From: JAISFI01 sp031552335
GTDB lineage: Bacteria > Bacteroidota > Bacteroidia > Bacteroidales > Azobacteroidaceae
DNA: 15,616 nt
Direction of reading: 5' to 3'
Assembly: GCA_031552335.1 (NCBI GenBank)
Contig: JAVBMQ010000063.1
Location: 1-15,616 of the forward strand
Part shown: one piece after another, positions 14,341-15,616 of the stretch
Position numbering within the stretch: the first letter of the stretch is position 1
Layout of the letters: every line of letters starts with the position of its first letter
Program-made: the position numbers and the translations under genes
The notes under the pieces: model-generated
Seen by the model: the letters and a program-made list of their open reading frames with translations, nothing else
What the model was told of the DNA's origin: nothing
Database searches by the model: none

Positions 14341-15399
14341 ATGGCAACATCAAAAATTATCAGTCTTTTGGGGGATCAGGCTGAATATTACCTGAAGCAT
14401 ACTTCCAAAACTATTGAAAAATTGTTGATTCATGCTCCTTCACCAGATATTATTGATGAGGTATGGGTGAATTCTGACAGAAATCTGCAGACATTGAAAA
14501 GTTTGCAGAGTTTGATAGGTCACGGACGATTGGCAAATACGGGCTATCTTTCTATCCTTCCTGTTGATCAGGGAATTGAACATTCAGCCGGAGCTTCTTT
14601 TGCTCCAAATCCTTTGTATTTTGATCCGGAAAATATTGTTAAACTTGCGATTGAAGGTGGTTGTAATGCTGTTGCATCGACTTTTGGAGTATTGGGAATT
14701 GTTGCCCGGAAATATGCTCATAAAATTCCTTTTATTGTTAAAATCAATCATAATGAATTATTGAGTTATCCGAATACTTATGATCAGGTTCTGTTTGGCT
14801 CAGTCAGAGAAGCCTGGAATCTGGGCGCTGTTGCTGTAGGTGCTACTATTTATTTCGGCTCAGAAGAAAGTCGTCGCCAATTGGTTGAAATCGCAGAAGC
14901 TTTTGAATATGCTCACGAACTTGGAATGGCAACTGTCCTTTGGTGTTATCTGAGAAATGATGCTTTCAAAAAAGATGGCGTTGATTATCATGCATCAGCT
15001 GATATGACCGGACAGGCTAATCATTTGGGAGTGACGATACAAGCGGATATTATCAAACAAAAACTACCGACGAATAACGGTGGTTTTACAGCAATCAATT
15101 ATTCCAAAACGGATAAAAAAGTATATGAAAAATTGACATCTCCTCATCCGATAGATCTCTGTCGTTATCAGGTTGCTAATAATTATATGGGACGCGTGGG
15201 ACTGATTAATTCCGGAGGAGAATCCAAAGGAGAGTCTGACTTGAGAGACGCCGTCATTACAGCCGTTATCAATAAACGGGCCGGAGGAATGGGATTGATA
15301 AGCGGAAGAAAAGCATTTCAACGACCTATGAACGAGGGAATTGCCCTCCTTAACACCATTCAGGATGTATATTTGGATAAAGAAATAACATTGGCGTGA
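14341..15399 (+). CDS. fbaB: Fructose-bisphosphate aldolase, class I (FbaB/DhnA type)
   Basis: 352 residues from ATG 14341, matching the ~350 of E. coli FbaB; the frame is open further upstream through the intergenic region, but that part has no family similarity. The enzyme reversibly cleaves fructose 1,6-bisphosphate to glyceraldehyde 3-phosphate and dihydroxyacetone phosphate in cytoplasmic glycolysis and gluconeogenesis, using a Schiff-base lysine and no metal. Landmarks: 'LSILPVDQGIEHSAGASFAPNP' region (~70-91), 'KINHNELLSYPN' (~134-145), 'GATIYFGS' (~167-174), 'TVLWCYLRNDAFKKDGVDYH' region (~198-217), 'DMTGQANHLGVTIQADIIKQK' region (~221-241) with Lys239 as the likely Schiff-base residue by comparison with E. 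coli FbaB, 'GLINSGGESKGESDL' (phosphate site, ~287-301) and 'GGMGLISGRKAFQ' (~315-327). It is divergent from metY across 195 nt. No promoter could be called confidently. The G+C-rich repeat starts right after the stop. Confidence 0.95.
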   Translation: MATSKIISLLGDQAEYYLKHTSKTIEKLLIHAPSPDIIDEVWVNSDRNLQTLKSLQSLIGHGRLANTGYLSILPVDQGIEHSAGASFAPNPLYFDPENIVKLAIEGGCNAVASTFGVLGIVARKYAHKIPFIVKINHNELLSYPNTYDQVLFGSVREAWNLGAVAVGATIYFGSEESRRQLVEIAEAFEYAHELGMATVLWCYLRNDAFKKDGVDYHASADMTGQANHLGVTIQADIIKQKLPTNNGGFTAINYSKTDKKVYEKLTSPHPIDLCRYQVANNYMGRVGLINSGGESKGESDLRDAVITAVINKRAGGMGLISGRKAFQRPMNEGIALLNTIQDVYLDKEITLA

Positions 15400-15616
15400 T
15401 CCGTAGGGGCGGGGTCTGCCCAGCCATGTTCGGAAGATTTGCGAGGACTTGGCCCAGAGGGCCACAGTGTCCGTAGCCGTGGGTGAAAGCCCACGGATTT
15501 TTGACGGATACAATACCATTTCGGCCGCGTAGCGGTCGTGTGACAAACGCACCACCGCTAATGCGGCGCGGGTGGATGTGACGTTAATTATATCCGTGGG
15601 CTTTCCCCCACGGCTA
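15400..15616. repeat. G+C-rich hairpin cluster, dispersed intergenic repeat (truncated by window end)
   Basis: This non-coding stretch is much richer in G+C than everything upstream. It holds in order: GGGC/GCCC around 15407-15421; a perfect hairpin TGGCCC-AGA-GGGCCA (15450-15464); a palindrome CCGTGGG-TGAAAG-CCCACGG (15477-15496); CGGCCGC-GTA-GCGGTCG with one G-T pair (15522-15538); CCGC-TAAT-GCGG (15555-15566); and CCGTGGG-CTTTCC-CCCACGG at the end. The 24-nt units 15474-15497 and 15593-15616 are reverse complements with one mismatch, so the element has nested terminal inverted repeats. TCCGTAG is directly repeated at 15400 and 15470. It may also terminate the aldolase transcript. No gene is supported in it. 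Confidence 0.7.

Noticed and set aside
15064..15555. 163-residue - strand frame spanning the aldolase 3' end and the hairpin cluster
   Set aside because: Half is antisense to conserved aldolase motifs and half comes from palindromic repeat DNA; no recognisable protein features.
15474..15616. CRISPR array or insertion-sequence ends
   Set aside because: The two 24-nt units are inverted, not directly repeated at regular spacing, and no transposase frame lies between them.

Overview
The window reads as chromosomal DNA from an A+T-rich member of the Bacteroidota, most likely the order Bacteroidales. Four things point there: a type IX secretion system (T9SS) C-terminal sorting domain on a protein with SprB-type repeats; lipoproteins with PKD and DUF4595-like domains; a start upstream of the sulfhydrylase gene that matches the Bacteroides -33/-7 promoter (TTG, 20 nt, TAnnTTTG); and start codons without clear Shine-Dalgarno sites. 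Genus cannot be fixed from the sequence alone.

Region A (2-10829, + strand) is a tight run of seven genes that looks like one transcription unit for a cell-surface assembly. In order: a secreted-type protein cut by the window edge, a small two-helix membrane protein, an exported protein of about six fibronectin-III-like modules, a 1092-residue T9SS substrate with five or six SprB-type repeats and a type A sorting domain, a DUF4595-like lipoprotein, a lipoprotein with three PKD-like domains plus an unassigned C-terminal domain, and an outer-membrane beta-barrel. Junctions are 4-nt overlap, 80-nt overlap, 6 nt, 57 nt, 12 nt and 8-nt overlap. Every product except the small membrane protein is predicted to leave the cytoplasm, and none has a recognisable catalytic domain. 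This is the best candidate in the window for an undescribed system: a barrel plus lipoproteins that could anchor or display a large repeat adhesin.

Region B (10895-11210) holds a short YtxH-like protein behind its own leader and a strong A+T-rich hairpin that should stop transcription from both sides.

Region C (11223-15399) is housekeeping: a beta-CASP metallo-beta-lactamase-fold RNA nuclease and an O-acetylhomoserine sulfhydrylase (both - strand), then a divergent class I fructose-bisphosphate aldolase. A long imperfect palindrome lies between the first two, and a perfect 10-bp inverted repeat brackets the sulfhydrylase promoter.

Region D (15400-15616) is a G+C-rich non-coding stretch packed with hairpins, probably a dispersed intergenic repeat; it runs off the window end. 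No tRNA, rRNA, CRISPR array, transposase or integrase was found, and no gene-free stretch exceeds 300 bases.
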